64,000 bases of DNA, from NCBI RefSeq assembly GCF_943193195.1, contig NZ_CALPDG010000008.1, positions 1 to 64,000 on the forward strand. The letters are read 5' to 3'. The position numbers were made by a program, and so were the translations under genes. A model generated the notes under the pieces. That model saw only the letters and a program-made list of their open reading frames with translations. It did not search any database and was not told where the DNA came from. Source of the DNA: Mediterraneibacter agrestimuris (GTDB taxonomy: Bacteria; Bacillota; Clostridia; Lachnospirales; Lachnospiraceae). Position 1 is the stretch's first letter. Every line of letters begins with the position of its first letter. Shown one piece after another: positions 8,601 through 16,518 of the stretch.

Positions 8601-9573
8601 CAATGATATTCTGGATATGTCAAAGATCGAGAGTGGCAAGATGAAACTGGAACCCTGTAATTTCAATATGCAGGATATGCTGGATACGATCAGAGAGCTG
8701 GTGGCTCCTCAGGTGACAGCCAAGGAGATTGATTTTATACAGAAGGTCAGTCTCAATCATGATTGGTTTCTGGCGGACCGTATGCGGATCAGTCAGGTTC
8801 TCATCAACTTGCTGGGCAACGCAGTAAAGTTTACTCCTGCAAAGGGAAGGATTACTCTGATAGTGCAGGAAGAAAAGACTGTGGGAGAAAATATCTACAT
8901 CTATTTTGCGGTGAAAGATACGGGCATAGGAATTGCGAAGGAGGATCAGGAAAAAGTATTCTATTCCTTTGAACAGGCGTCAGGTAGGGATCCGTCCAAG
9001 CAGCAGGGAACCGGACTGGGGCTTTCCATTAGCAGCCGCTTAATCCAGATGATGGGAAACCGCATCCAACTCGAGAGTGAGCCAGGAAAGGGCAGTACCT
9101 TTAGTTTTTGTATTCCGTTCAGACTGGGGGAAAATACAGAATGTACAGATCAGCAGGATGAGGTTTCTTTTGAAGGCTGCCGTGTGCTGGTGGTAGAGGA
9201 TAATGAGCTCAATTCCGAGATTGCCCAGTGCTTTTTGGAGGAACGGGGATTTCTTGTGGACTGCGTATATGACGGTGCGCAGGCTGTAGAGCGCATCAAG
9301 AGCACAGAACCGGCAACCTATGATGTGATTTTGATGGATATTATGATGCCGGTAATGGATGGTCTGGATGCAACTCGTGCAATCCGTGCAATGGAACGGG
9401 AGGATTGCCGCACCATACCTATCGTAGCCATGTCAGCTAACGCTTTCGATGATGATCTGAAAAAGTCTGTGGAGTGCGGTATGAACGGGCATCTGTCCAA
9501 ACCTGTAGAAGTGGATAAGTTCTATCAGATGCTGGATCGGGTGATCCAAAAGCGGAAAGCGGATGAGAAATAG
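5605..9573 (+). CDS. Large hybrid sensor histidine kinase with receiver domain
   Basis: 1322 residues. Seen in order: transmembrane segment about 16-40; a ~345-residue extracytoplasmic sensor of Cache type; second membrane segment about 387-409; HAMP-like stretch (VKHLTRPVQRLMNCI); a PAS-like part about 470-590; a degenerate GGDEF-like part about 610-770 without a GGDEF motif; a poorly defined linker; HisKA with the phospho-acceptor in MSHEIRTPMNG (His955); HATPase with NAVKFTP, DTGIGIA and GTGLGLS; and a receiver with Asp1245 in MDIMMPVMDG. No separate response regulator or output domain is nearby, so the output partner is unknown. It sits 220 bp behind an orphan binding lipoprotein, a likely ligand partner. 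ATG 5605 is used; ATG 5617 is an equally good start. Confidence 0.85.
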   Translation: MCITMEGKRRKRKKPTIFKIFLVPLILIMLVQSIITVGTLVIRKAGGMLEEYSANMMGRLVENRKVILQNDMNQRWASIHEQETLMNETLRGFLDAEDAGILEVLASDEKKDELLELFFPQCLNLLQNNSTTGIFMILTGDEGKSSGDYDGFFLRDSDPMTNPANRTDLLLERGSKNLSREWNIPLDTSWTTHFHMEGQGKNTSENFFYEPWRAGEVYMDADIKDLGYWSPPFSLGKDSSDKSGEDSHRMITYSLPLRYDGEVYGVLGVEISESNLHDYFPVEELNALSQSGYMLALAKSDSNYIPLTGRGLLYNMVCSTGDSFSLKQTDYDVLLQVQDIRMEGQKLFAVACPLKLYSNNVPYEDTRWLLLGLNTEEELFGMSRQLYFWMLLAVLAGLMFGVAGLYILVKHLTRPVQRLMNCISKGNTGLKEFESSNILEVDSLFEVVKELTDQQKEAENILLEEKERYRVALESSRDIFFSYDIRKHILDIVNHETMSGQWQCEEFASGFIDPECIYEPDREEAIRELQSRKDTLYAEFRIKWPMEGEYLWKALSGKAVYDTDGVRWKMVGSIRDIEEQKRREEEQLRKNSTDSVTGLAVFSAGMEQIGKLRDSQPEGVMVSLFLDKLKESNEKNGIMFGDMILEELGMLTGNCCKEFVQTTGRHVTAMRLNRDEIVLWLEGSFQEQAAAFVEDLLEKIGQAFDEESFNVHIHAGLALGGKKVPSVQLIRMAKLAGSMVDANNGKQCTFYEDILESKRKVLPALQGNDIVSPGYGEDVSLSSLALNLFDRGADFAAQMMLIIRKIGRFYQADDVLVSMLRADFNTNYLEYQWHRNGRNVEESVRRYSEEEKETFFEWMGQDDVRKFSEKDSRQKVIRCFLGIIQGKQGVVLPMYDNGNYMGNICICGIPSPLLEEPDAIQELSELGQVIQGKLNQRQHDIASKAKSEFLSRMSHEIRTPMNGIIGMTAIALQQNERKESVTDCLQKIQSSSNYLLGLINDILDMSKIESGKMKLEPCNFNMQDMLDTIRELVAPQVTAKEIDFIQKVSLNHDWFLADRMRISQVLINLLGNAVKFTPAKGRITLIVQEEKTVGENIYIYFAVKDTGIGIAKEDQEKVFYSFEQASGRDPSKQQGTGLGLSISSRLIQMMGNRIQLESEPGKGSTFSFCIPFRLGENTECTDQQDEVSFEGCRVLVVEDNELNSEIAQCFLEERGFLVDCVYDGAQAVERIKSTEPATYDVILMDIMMPVMDGLDATRAIRAMEREDCRTIPIVAMSANAFDDDLKKSVECGMNGHLSKPVEVDKFYQMLDRVIQKRKADEK

Positions 9574-9657
9574 TTTTGGAAATAAAATAAAGGATACAGA
9601 AAAAAGTAATAGGAGAAACGTGTAGTATATCAGTATATAGATGACTCCTATAAAGAA

Positions 9658-9742
9658 AAAGAGAGAGGAACTCTGATATGGAGATTTCTTCTCTCTTTGT
9701 TGTTGCCAAGCATACGACAAAAACGTCCAGTGGACGTTTTTT
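9658..9742. terminator. Tandem hairpins, including repeat module copy C
   Basis: A first hairpin, AAAGAGAGAGGAA with TTCTCTCTTT, spans 9658-9698. Directly after it comes the dispersed-repeat module GTTGCCAAGCATACGACAA with the perfect stem AAAAACGTCC/GGACGTTTTT at 9719-9742. Lying between two converging genes and having A/T runs on both sides, it can terminate transcription in both directions. The second hairpin matches the third module of repeat copy B. Confidence 0.7.
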
Positions 9743-9780
9743 AGTTAGTTACCATGCATGGGAGAAAGCAAATCAGCGGT

Positions 9781-10152
9781 CTATTTTGAGTTTGATTCCA
9801 GATATTTCTTAATCGCCTCAAAACTCTCGGAGCTGATGATATGTTCAATCCGGCATGCGTCTGCAGAAGCAATTTCTGGTGTGACACCAAGTTGTTCTAA
9901 CCAGGAAGAGAGCATAAGATGTCTTTCATAAATCTTTTCCGCCAGAGCATTGCCCATCTCGGTCAGATAGATAAATCCTTCGGGGGTGACGGTAATGTAT
10001 CCGCCCTCACGGAGCTTTTTCATTGCAACACTGACGCTTGACTTTTTAAAATTCAGTTCATTTGCAATATCCACGGAACGGACGACCGGGCGGCACTTGC
10101 TTAAGATTAAAATAGTCTCCAGGTAATTTTCCGCCGATTCGTTTGTATGCAT
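9781..10152 (-). CDS. DtxR/MntR-family metal-dependent repressor
   Basis: 123 residues. An N-terminal winged helix is clear (ENYLETILILS, RSVDIANELNFKKSSVSVAMKKL, ITVTPEGFIYLTEMG), followed by the metal-binding/dimerisation helix region with EKIYERHLMLSSWLEQLGV and CRIEHIIS. There is no SH3-like third domain, so it is the short MntR-like form. Family members repress manganese or iron uptake genes when metal is bound. No transporter is next to it, so the target genes are elsewhere. It lies 33 bp downstream of the S1-protein gene on the same strand. Confidence 0.8.
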   Translation of the reverse strand: MHTNESAENYLETILILSKCRPVVRSVDIANELNFKKSSVSVAMKKLREGGYITVTPEGFIYLTEMGNALAEKIYERHLMLSSWLEQLGVTPEIASADACRIEHIISSESFEAIKKYLESNSK

Positions 10153-10185
10153 AGATGTTACCTCATTTCTTATAATGCGTTGTAT

Positions 10186-10908
10186 TTAATCTAATTTGAT
10201 ATTTTTGAATAAATCTCCAAGGCTGGTTCCAATATTCTCAGACTTCGGAATCTCTACTTTCTCAACAACTTCTTCTTCCACTTTCTCAAGAGCCTTCATA
10301 CTCAGGCTGATCTTACCATCTTTTAGTCCAATAATTTTAACCTGAACAGTGTCGCCTGTATTCAATACATCAGACGGCATCTTAACGCGCTTGTTGGAAA
10401 TCTGGGAAACATGAACCAGTCCGGAAAGTCCATTTTCCAGCTTTACAAATGCGCCGTAGTTCTGCAATGTCTCTACAGTTCCGTTCATAACAGATCCAAT
10501 TTTAACATTGGCAATCTTCTCTTCAAGAGCCTTTTTCTCCTGCTCTTTGAGAATCTCACGTGCAGAAAGGACGAGACGGTTATTTGCCTGATCTACGTCA
10601 ACAACCCTGACCTCGATATCTTTCAACAAATAGGTCTCCAAATCTTCAATATAGGAAAGAGACAGTTTGGAAGCCGGAATAAATCCGCGCAGTCCCTCTA
10701 CCATAGCGATCACACCGCCATTTACAACACCTTCTACCTTGACCGGAAGAATAGTCTTTTTTTCCATGTAGTCAATAACACGGTTCCATGGATTAGCGTC
10801 GTCAAAGTGCTCCTCATAGTCAGCCATTGTCTCAGCAGGCTGTTCTGCGGCAGTCATTTCTGCAGTTGTTTCTGTTGTCATTTCTTCAGTTCTTAAATCT
10901 TCGCTCAT
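10186..10908 (-). CDS. S1 RNA-binding domain protein (short bS1-like)
   Basis: 240 residues with an acidic, threonine-rich N-terminus and two S1 beta-barrels, about residues 50-120 and 130-205. The second has the classic pattern GSVMNGTVETLQNYGAFVKL...GLVHVSQIS. Such short S1 proteins in Clostridia bind mRNA or ribosomes; with only two repeats it is not a full ribosomal protein S1. A long upstream gap of about 200 bp is shared with the divergent pyrophosphatase gene. Confidence 0.8.
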   Translation of the reverse strand: MSEDLRTEEMTTETTAEMTAAEQPAETMADYEEHFDDANPWNRVIDYMEKKTILPVKVEGVVNGGVIAMVEGLRGFIPASKLSLSYIEDLETYLLKDIEVRVVDVDQANNRLVLSAREILKEQEKKALEEKIANVKIGSVMNGTVETLQNYGAFVKLENGLSGLVHVSQISNKRVKMPSDVLNTGDTVQVKIIGLKDGKISLSMKALEKVEEEVVEKVEIPKSENIGTSLGDLFKNIKLD

Positions 10909-11107
10909 GTTCGTACCTCACATTTATTCTTATTTTATTAATTGTGTACGTATTAGTGTTACTTAATTCTTAGTAACCGTGTACATTATACCATACATGG
11001 CAAGAAAAATACAACTGTGGGGTTGACGAATATACAAAAAAATGGCAATCTAAATAGGTAGGAAAATATATGAAAACTGCTCTACTTTAAAGGAGAGATT
11101 AGCGGCA

Positions 11108-12763
11108 ATGGAAAAAGGTGTGATCAATAATAAAATATATGTGGTGGGGCATAAAAATCCAGACACAGATTCTATCTGTTCTGCAATTGCATATGCAGAT
11201 CTGCGGACAAAGGTTACGGGAAAGGCGCATAATGCCAGGCGTGCGGGACATTTAAATGAGGAAACACAGTATGTTCTAGATTATTTTGATGTGAAGGCCC
11301 CGGCTCTTCTGACAGATTTACGAGTGCAGGTGAAAGATGTAGCGCTCCGTGAACTGGAAGGGGTGAAAGGGTCAGTATCCATTAAGACGGCATGGGCGAA
11401 AATGAAGGAAGAGAGTATCAAGACACTTCCGATTACAAGGAATGACAAACTGGAAGGTTTAATTACCATTGGAGATATTGCGACTTCTTATATGGATGTG
11501 TATGACAGCAGTATCCTTTCCGTAGCGAGAACTCAGTATCGTAATATTGCAAGTACGATTGACGGAGAAATAATAAATGGAAATGAACATAGTTATCTGT
11601 TAAAAGGAAAGGTTGGAATCATGTCTTCCAGCCGCAAACAAGTGGCAGAATTTATAGAGGAAAATGATCTTGTAATTCTCAGTAACCGGACTGAGGCACA
11701 GCAGCTTGCCATAGATTTGAATGTGGGCTGTATGGTGCTGGGGAACGATACAGAAGTTTCAGAGGTAATTCTGGAGCAGGCGAGGGAAAAAGAGATTGTA
11801 ATTATCAAGAGCCCGCATGATTCATTTACAGTGGCAAGGCTGATCAACCAGAGTATTCCGGTAAGGCATTTTATGACCAAACGTGAGAAGCTGATTGTAT
11901 TTAGGATGCGTGATTATGTGGATGATGTCAAAGAGGTGATGCAGAGGGTACGTTACCGTGATTTCCCGGTGGTAGACAATAAGGGGAATTTCCTCGGCTT
12001 CATTTCCAGAAGACGCCTTTTGAACTGCCGGAAGAAACAGGTGATTCTGGTGGATCATAACGAGAAGAACCAGGCAGTAGACGGTATTGAGCAGGCAGAT
12101 GTGTTGGAAATTATCGACCATCATCGACTGAGTAGTATTGAGACGATGGGACCGGTGTATTTCCGAAACCAGCCGGTGGGGTGTACAGCCACGATCGTCT
12201 ATCAGATGTATCAGGAGAATCAGGTGAAGGTACCGAAAACAATAGCAGGACTTCTGTGTTCCGCTATTATTTCCGACACACTGATGTTCCGTTCACCGAC
12301 ATGTACACCATTAGATGAAGCGTCTGCAAGGCAGCTTGCGGAAATCGCGGAGGTGGATATCGAAATGCTGGCGCAGGCAATGTTTCGTGCGGGAAGTAAT
12401 TTAAAGGGCAAGTCAGCAGAAGAGATCTGTTTCCTTGACTTCAAACAGTTTACAGTGAATGATACCGTGTTTGGGGTGGGTCAGGTGAATTCTATGAGTG
12501 GGGATGAGCTAAAAGAGATTAAGAAGAAGTTGCTTCCTCATTTAGAAAAAGCACGGAAGAGCCATGGCTTGAATATGATTTTCTTTATGCTGACCAATAT
12601 TCTCACAGAATCTTCCGAATTAATCTGCGCTGGACCAGAGTCAAGGGAGAAAGTCATCAGTGCATTTGACCTGCGTATGGAGATGGAAGACTTGCATCTG
12701 AAGGGAGTTGTCTCCAGAAAGAAACAGCTTGTACCGGCTTTGGTAGAAGCGCTGCAGCAGTAA
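11108..12763 (+). CDS. ppaC: Manganese-dependent inorganic pyrophosphatase with CBS/DRTGG regulatory insert
   Basis: 551 residues of the DHH family II pyrophosphatases, which split pyrophosphate to phosphate in the cytoplasm. Seen: GHKNPDTDSICSAIAYADL at the N-terminus (metal-binding His and two Asp), a CBS domain, a DRTGG-like domain about 160-250, a second CBS (MTKREKLIVFRMRDYVDDV), the second catalytic block EIIDHHRLSSIET, then SDTLMFRSPTCTPLDE and a DHHA2 domain. The CBS/DRTGG insert is the nucleotide-regulated form common in Clostridia. GGAGAG lies 10 nt before the ATG. The flavin reductase gene follows closely. Confidence 0.92.
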   Translation: MEKGVINNKIYVVGHKNPDTDSICSAIAYADLRTKVTGKAHNARRAGHLNEETQYVLDYFDVKAPALLTDLRVQVKDVALRELEGVKGSVSIKTAWAKMKEESIKTLPITRNDKLEGLITIGDIATSYMDVYDSSILSVARTQYRNIASTIDGEIINGNEHSYLLKGKVGIMSSSRKQVAEFIEENDLVILSNRTEAQQLAIDLNVGCMVLGNDTEVSEVILEQAREKEIVIIKSPHDSFTVARLINQSIPVRHFMTKREKLIVFRMRDYVDDVKEVMQRVRYRDFPVVDNKGNFLGFISRRRLLNCRKKQVILVDHNEKNQAVDGIEQADVLEIIDHHRLSSIETMGPVYFRNQPVGCTATIVYQMYQENQVKVPKTIAGLLCSAIISDTLMFRSPTCTPLDEASARQLAEIAEVDIEMLAQAMFRAGSNLKGKSAEEICFLDFKQFTVNDTVFGVGQVNSMSGDELKEIKKKLLPHLEKARKSHGLNMIFFMLTNILTESSELICAGPESREKVISAFDLRMEMEDLHLKGVVSRKKQLVPALVEALQQ

Positions 12764-12810
12764 GTGTAATGGTTAAATCTATAAATGTAAAATATGAGGT
12801 AGAGAAATTT

Positions 12811-13404
12811 ATGAGTAAACAAATCTGGAAACCGGGAAATATGCTTTATCCGCTTCCTGCAGTGATGGTGAGTGCCGGGGATAAAGAGGGCAATACCAAT
12901 ATCATAACGGTTGCATGGACGGGAACTATTTGTACAAACCCGGCAATGGTATACATATCTGTCAGACCAGAACGGTATTCCTACCGCATGATACGGGACA
13001 CGGAGGAATTTGTTCTTAATCTGACAACAGAAAAGCTGGCGTATGCAACGGATTACTGCGGCGTCAGATCCGGACGGGATGTAGACAAGTGGAAAGAAAT
13101 GAATCTGCATCAGGAGCAGGCTTCTACACTACAGTATGCACCGCTGATAGCCGAATCTCCGGTTAATATCGAGTGTAAAGTGAGTGAAGTAAAAGAATTG
13201 GGAAGCCATCATATGTTCCTTGCAGAAGTGACAGCAGTTCATGCAGATGAAGCATATATGAATGAGAAGAGTAAGTTTGAATTGAACAAAACGGGACTGC
13301 TGGCATATTCCCATGGAGAATATCTGGGATTGGGTAAGAAATTAGGTACTTTTGGATACAGTGTGAAGAAAGAAACAGGTAAGACAAAACGCAGAAAAAG
13401 GTAG
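12811..13404 (+). CDS. Flavin reductase-like FMN-binding protein
   Basis: 197 residues of the flavin reductase-like split-barrel family. Seen: ITVAWTGTICTNPAMVYISVRPERYSY (given here as ITVAWTG and MVYISVRPERYSY) for flavin contacts, FVLNLTTEKLAYATDYCGV, and an acidic late part. ATG 12811 is preferred over 12769 because GAGGTAGAG precedes it and homologues begin near KQIWKPGNMLYPLPAVMV. It sits 47 bp after the pyrophosphatase gene, probably co-transcribed. The electron donor and substrate are not deducible. Confidence 0.85.
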   Translation: MSKQIWKPGNMLYPLPAVMVSAGDKEGNTNIITVAWTGTICTNPAMVYISVRPERYSYRMIRDTEEFVLNLTTEKLAYATDYCGVRSGRDVDKWKEMNLHQEQASTLQYAPLIAESPVNIECKVSEVKELGSHHMFLAEVTAVHADEAYMNEKSKFELNKTGLLAYSHGEYLGLGKKLGTFGYSVKKETGKTKRRKR

Positions 13405-13487
13405 AATGAAACCAACTTCAATTTCCTGCACATACTCAGAAGCAGCTATGTAAAGAATTTTTATAAAATTCCCATATAGATAGACTT

Positions 13488-13520
13488 AAAAAAGACCTAC
13501 CGCACTGACAGGTCTTTTTT
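13488..13520. terminator. Bidirectional intrinsic terminator
   Basis: AAAAAAGACCT and AGGTCTTTTTT form an 11-bp stem with an 11-nt loop between two convergent genes, so it can stop the flavin reductase transcript and the galKT transcript. Confidence 0.88.
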
Positions 13521-13539
13521 ACAAGGTAAACTTCTTGTT

Positions 13540-15033
13540 TTATAATATTTCAATAAATCTGCGGAACGCTTTCAGACCTTCCTCTGTACACTTGTATACA
13601 CCTGCGTCTTCCAGAACCTCGCAGAATACCTTCCCGACTTCCTTCTGAAGAATTTCCTTCACATTATCAGCATTGACATTTTCATACTTCGGTAAGAATT
13701 CATCTACCCAGTCTGCATGCTTTTCAATCGTTTCATTGGAGCGGATATCCTTGCCTTCCAGAATATATTCTTCCAGTAGTTCCAGTTCGTTCTTCAAACG
13801 AGCAGGAAGTACGGCAAGACCCATAACCTCGATCAGACCGATGTTCTCTTTTTTAATGTGATGAAGGTGTGCGTGCGGGTGATAAACACCAAGGGGGTGT
13901 TCGTCGGTTGCAATGTTATTGCGCAGTGTCAGATCCATTTCAAATAATTCTCCGCGCTTACGGGCAATCGGAGTGATGGTATTGTGCGGTACGCCGTCTG
14001 TCTCAGCAAAGATAAAGGCATCTTTATCTGTATAGCCTCTCCATGCCTTTAAAATATGATCAGCCAGCTCGATGATACGTTTTTCGTCCTTGCATTGTAA
14101 ACGGATAACGGACAGCGGCCATTTGACGATTCCGGCAGTGACGTCTTCGTAGCCTGCTACGGTAAAGTTTTCAATAAACGGGGCTTTTGCCATAGCAAAA
14201 GTATAATGTCCGCCCTGGAAATGGTCATGGCTTAAGATAGAGCCGCCCACGATCGGAAGGTCTGCATTGGAGCCGAGGAAATAGTGCGGAAATTGTTTTA
14301 CAAAATCAAATAGCTTGATGAATGCATTGCGTTCAATTTTCATTGGGGTATGCTCGCCGTTAAATACGATACAGTGCTCGTTATAATATACATATGGGGA
14401 ATACTGGAAGCCCCATGCACTGTCGTTGATTGTAATCGGGATAATACGGTGGTTTTCACGTGCCGGATGATTGGCGCGGCCTGCATATCCTTCATTTTCT
14501 ACGCAAAGCAGACACTTGGGGTAGCTGGCAGCAGCGGCATTTCTTGCAGCGGCAATTGCTTTCGGGTCTTTTTCTGGTTTAGACAGATTAATGGTTATAT
14601 CCAGTGTACCGTAATCAGTATCGACTGTCCACTTCATATCTTTTTTAATACGGTAGCGGCGGATATAGTCGCTGTCTTGACTGAGTTTGTAGTAATATGC
14701 AGTTGCTTTCTCGGGAGAAGCAGCATAGTGGTCCCAGAATGCTTTCTGAACCTGTGCCGGACGGGGCAGCAGACAGTTCATGAGCCTGGTATCAAATAAA
14801 TCTCGGTATGTAATACTGTCTTCGATAATGCCCCGGCTGCATGCCTCGTCAAGCAGTTCGTTTAAAACAGTTTCCAGAGTAATATCGGATGTGTCAATTT
14901 CCACATCTTCATAGGAATCTTCGTGTAATAAGTCCAGCAAAAGATTGGTGGTGTAGGTGCGTTCACATTCTGGTGTAAGACCTGACTGAATACCGTATTC
15001 TACAAGCTTTTTAATATTTTCATATAATTTCAT
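13540..15033 (-). CDS. galT: Galactose-1-phosphate uridylyltransferase, class II
   Basis: 497 residues, the usual length of the Firmicutes class II GalT. It exchanges UMP between UDP-glucose and galactose-1-phosphate in the Leloir pathway. Seen: ANHPARENHRIIPITIN, a cysteine pair LLCVENEGYAGR, SHDHFQGGHYTFAM (His-rich active-site region) and HPLGVYHPHAHLHHIKKEN. It lies 25 bp downstream of galK, one operon. No galE or galactose transporter is in the window. Confidence 0.93.
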   Translation of the reverse strand: MKLYENIKKLVEYGIQSGLTPECERTYTTNLLLDLLHEDSYEDVEIDTSDITLETVLNELLDEACSRGIIEDSITYRDLFDTRLMNCLLPRPAQVQKAFWDHYAASPEKATAYYYKLSQDSDYIRRYRIKKDMKWTVDTDYGTLDITINLSKPEKDPKAIAAARNAAAASYPKCLLCVENEGYAGRANHPARENHRIIPITINDSAWGFQYSPYVYYNEHCIVFNGEHTPMKIERNAFIKLFDFVKQFPHYFLGSNADLPIVGGSILSHDHFQGGHYTFAMAKAPFIENFTVAGYEDVTAGIVKWPLSVIRLQCKDEKRIIELADHILKAWRGYTDKDAFIFAETDGVPHNTITPIARKRGELFEMDLTLRNNIATDEHPLGVYHPHAHLHHIKKENIGLIEVMGLAVLPARLKNELELLEEYILEGKDIRSNETIEKHADWVDEFLPKYENVNADNVKEILQKEVGKVFCEVLEDAGVYKCTEEGLKAFRRFIEIL

Positions 15034-15057
15034 ATATGTATTCCTCCGCTACATTTC

Positions 15058-16227
15058 TTATGATACTCTTCCTGCGCCTTCTCCGATATCTACAATGTAG
15101 AATTCTGCTTCATGTCCGACCTTTTCAAGATAAGCCTTGCCGATTGTTGAGGTAAATGTATCGACAGCATCATTTTTAACAATGCTTACAGTACAGCCGC
15201 CGAATCCGCCGCCGGTAATGCGGGAGCCGATCACTCCGGGAATCTGCCAGGCAAGGTCAACTAAAATGTCCACTTCTTCACAGGATACTTCATAATCATC
15301 CCGCAGAGAAATATGAGACTGATTCATCAACTCACCGAAGAGTGCGGTATCGCCTGCGCGAAGAGCAGCTACGGCACGGATGGTACGCTGATTTTCCAGA
15401 ACTGCGTGTTTTGCACGTTTCAGACGGATTGGATCTTGGATTGCTTCTTTATATTTGTTGAAAGTCTCTTCATCCAAATCGCCCAGCGTTTTGATATCTA
15501 CAACAGTCTGTAATTCTGCAAGGGCATCTGTACATTCCTGACGACGCTGGTTGTAAGCAGAATCTACAAGGCTGTGCTTTACTTTGCTGTTGGTGATGAC
15601 AATTTTGGCATCCTCAAGGACAACCGGAGCATACTCATAGTTCAGTGTAGCGGTATCAAGGAAGATGGCATTGTCTTTCTTGCCCATGGCAACGGCAAAC
15701 TGATCCATGATACCGCAGTTGCAGCCGTTGAAATTATTTTCAGAATACTGTCCGTACAAGGCGATATCCACCATGGTGATATGATCGATATGGAACAGAT
15801 CCTTTAAGATCACTCCCGTCAGAACCTCCAAAGAAGCAGAAGAGGAGAGACCGGAACCATTCGGGATATTGCCCCAGATCACCATGTCAAAACCAGAGTC
15901 GAGGGAATGTCCTTTTTCTGTGAATGCCCATACTACACCGAGCGGATAGTTCGCCCAGTTGTATTCTTTTTTATTGACCAACTCATCAAGAGAGGCTTCC
16001 ACAACTCCGCAGCTGTCCAGATTCATGGAATAGAAATGAATTTTCCTGTCGTCACGCTTACGAGCTGCACCATATGTACCAATGGTCAGTGCGCATGGAA
16101 ATACATGTCCTCCGTTATAATCCGTATGTTCTCCGATCAGATTGACACGTCCCGGAGAAAAGTAAAATCCCGCACCTTCGGAATCACCGAAAAGATCTGC
16201 GAATTTTGTAAATAATTTTTCCTTCAT
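15058..16227 (-). CDS. galK: Galactokinase
   Basis: 389 residues of the GHMP kinase family; phosphorylates galactose with ATP. Seen: the galactokinase signature GRVNLIGEHTDYNGG, the GHMP ATP loop PNGSGLSSSASLE, the catalytic aspartate region CGIMDQFAVAMGKK, and the C-terminal GSRITGGGFGGCTVSIV. ATG 16227 is chosen over GTG 16245 because the GTGAGG overlapping that GTG acts as the ribosome binding site and homologues start MKEKL. First gene of galKT, divergent from an AraC-type regulator. Confidence 0.94.
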   Translation of the reverse strand: MKEKLFTKFADLFGDSEGAGFYFSPGRVNLIGEHTDYNGGHVFPCALTIGTYGAARKRDDRKIHFYSMNLDSCGVVEASLDELVNKKEYNWANYPLGVVWAFTEKGHSLDSGFDMVIWGNIPNGSGLSSSASLEVLTGVILKDLFHIDHITMVDIALYGQYSENNFNGCNCGIMDQFAVAMGKKDNAIFLDTATLNYEYAPVVLEDAKIVITNSKVKHSLVDSAYNQRRQECTDALAELQTVVDIKTLGDLDEETFNKYKEAIQDPIRLKRAKHAVLENQRTIRAVAALRAGDTALFGELMNQSHISLRDDYEVSCEEVDILVDLAWQIPGVIGSRITGGGFGGCTVSIVKNDAVDTFTSTIGKAYLEKVGHEAEFYIVDIGEGAGRVS

Positions 16228-16336
16228 AATGTGATGAAACCTCACTTTCCCAGATATTTTGTTTTAAATTGTAACAATGCATTCTGTTAGTTAGTGCTCT
16301 AAACACTTTAATGAAATGGACATAACATTTACCTTT

Positions 16337-16365
16337 ATTATAGAATGCTATAAAAGGAAAGTCTA
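16337..16365 (-). promoter_or_regulatory. Probable sigma-A promoter of galKT
   Basis: On the minus strand, TAGACT, a 17-nt spacer and a perfect TATAAT, about 105 nt upstream of the galK start. The A/T-rich stretch behind it (16370-16400) is where an AraC-type activator could bind. Confidence 0.65.
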
Positions 16366-16396
16366 TACAAAATCCGTGCAAAGATATGTAATTATG

Positions 16397-16425
16397 TTGC
16401 ATGAATGAGCAAGAGGATTTATACT
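16397..16425 (+). promoter_or_regulatory. Probable promoter of the araC-like gene
   Basis: TTGCAT, a 17-nt spacer and TATACT, about 90 nt before the regulator's start. It is back to back with the galKT promoter, about 30 bp apart, so a single bound regulator could affect both. Confidence 0.6.
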
Positions 16426-16443
16426 TATAAGAAATATATTGAT

Positions 16444-16508
16444 GTGACAGTGCAGCATAAGAGTTTGCATTTGCTGCAAAGTTTTTAAGAAAATGTGATG
16501 GAGAAAGG
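16444..16508 (+). repeat. Dispersed repeat left-end module, copy D
   Basis: Reads GTGACAGTGCAGCATAAG, then the hairpin TTTGCATTTGCTGCAAA, then AATGTGATGGAGAAAGG. The last part supplies the ribosome binding site of the araC-like gene. An inverted copy, about 83 percent identical by eye over 59 nt, lies at 17391-17449. Confidence 0.75.
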
Positions 16509-16518
16509 ACAAAAGCAC

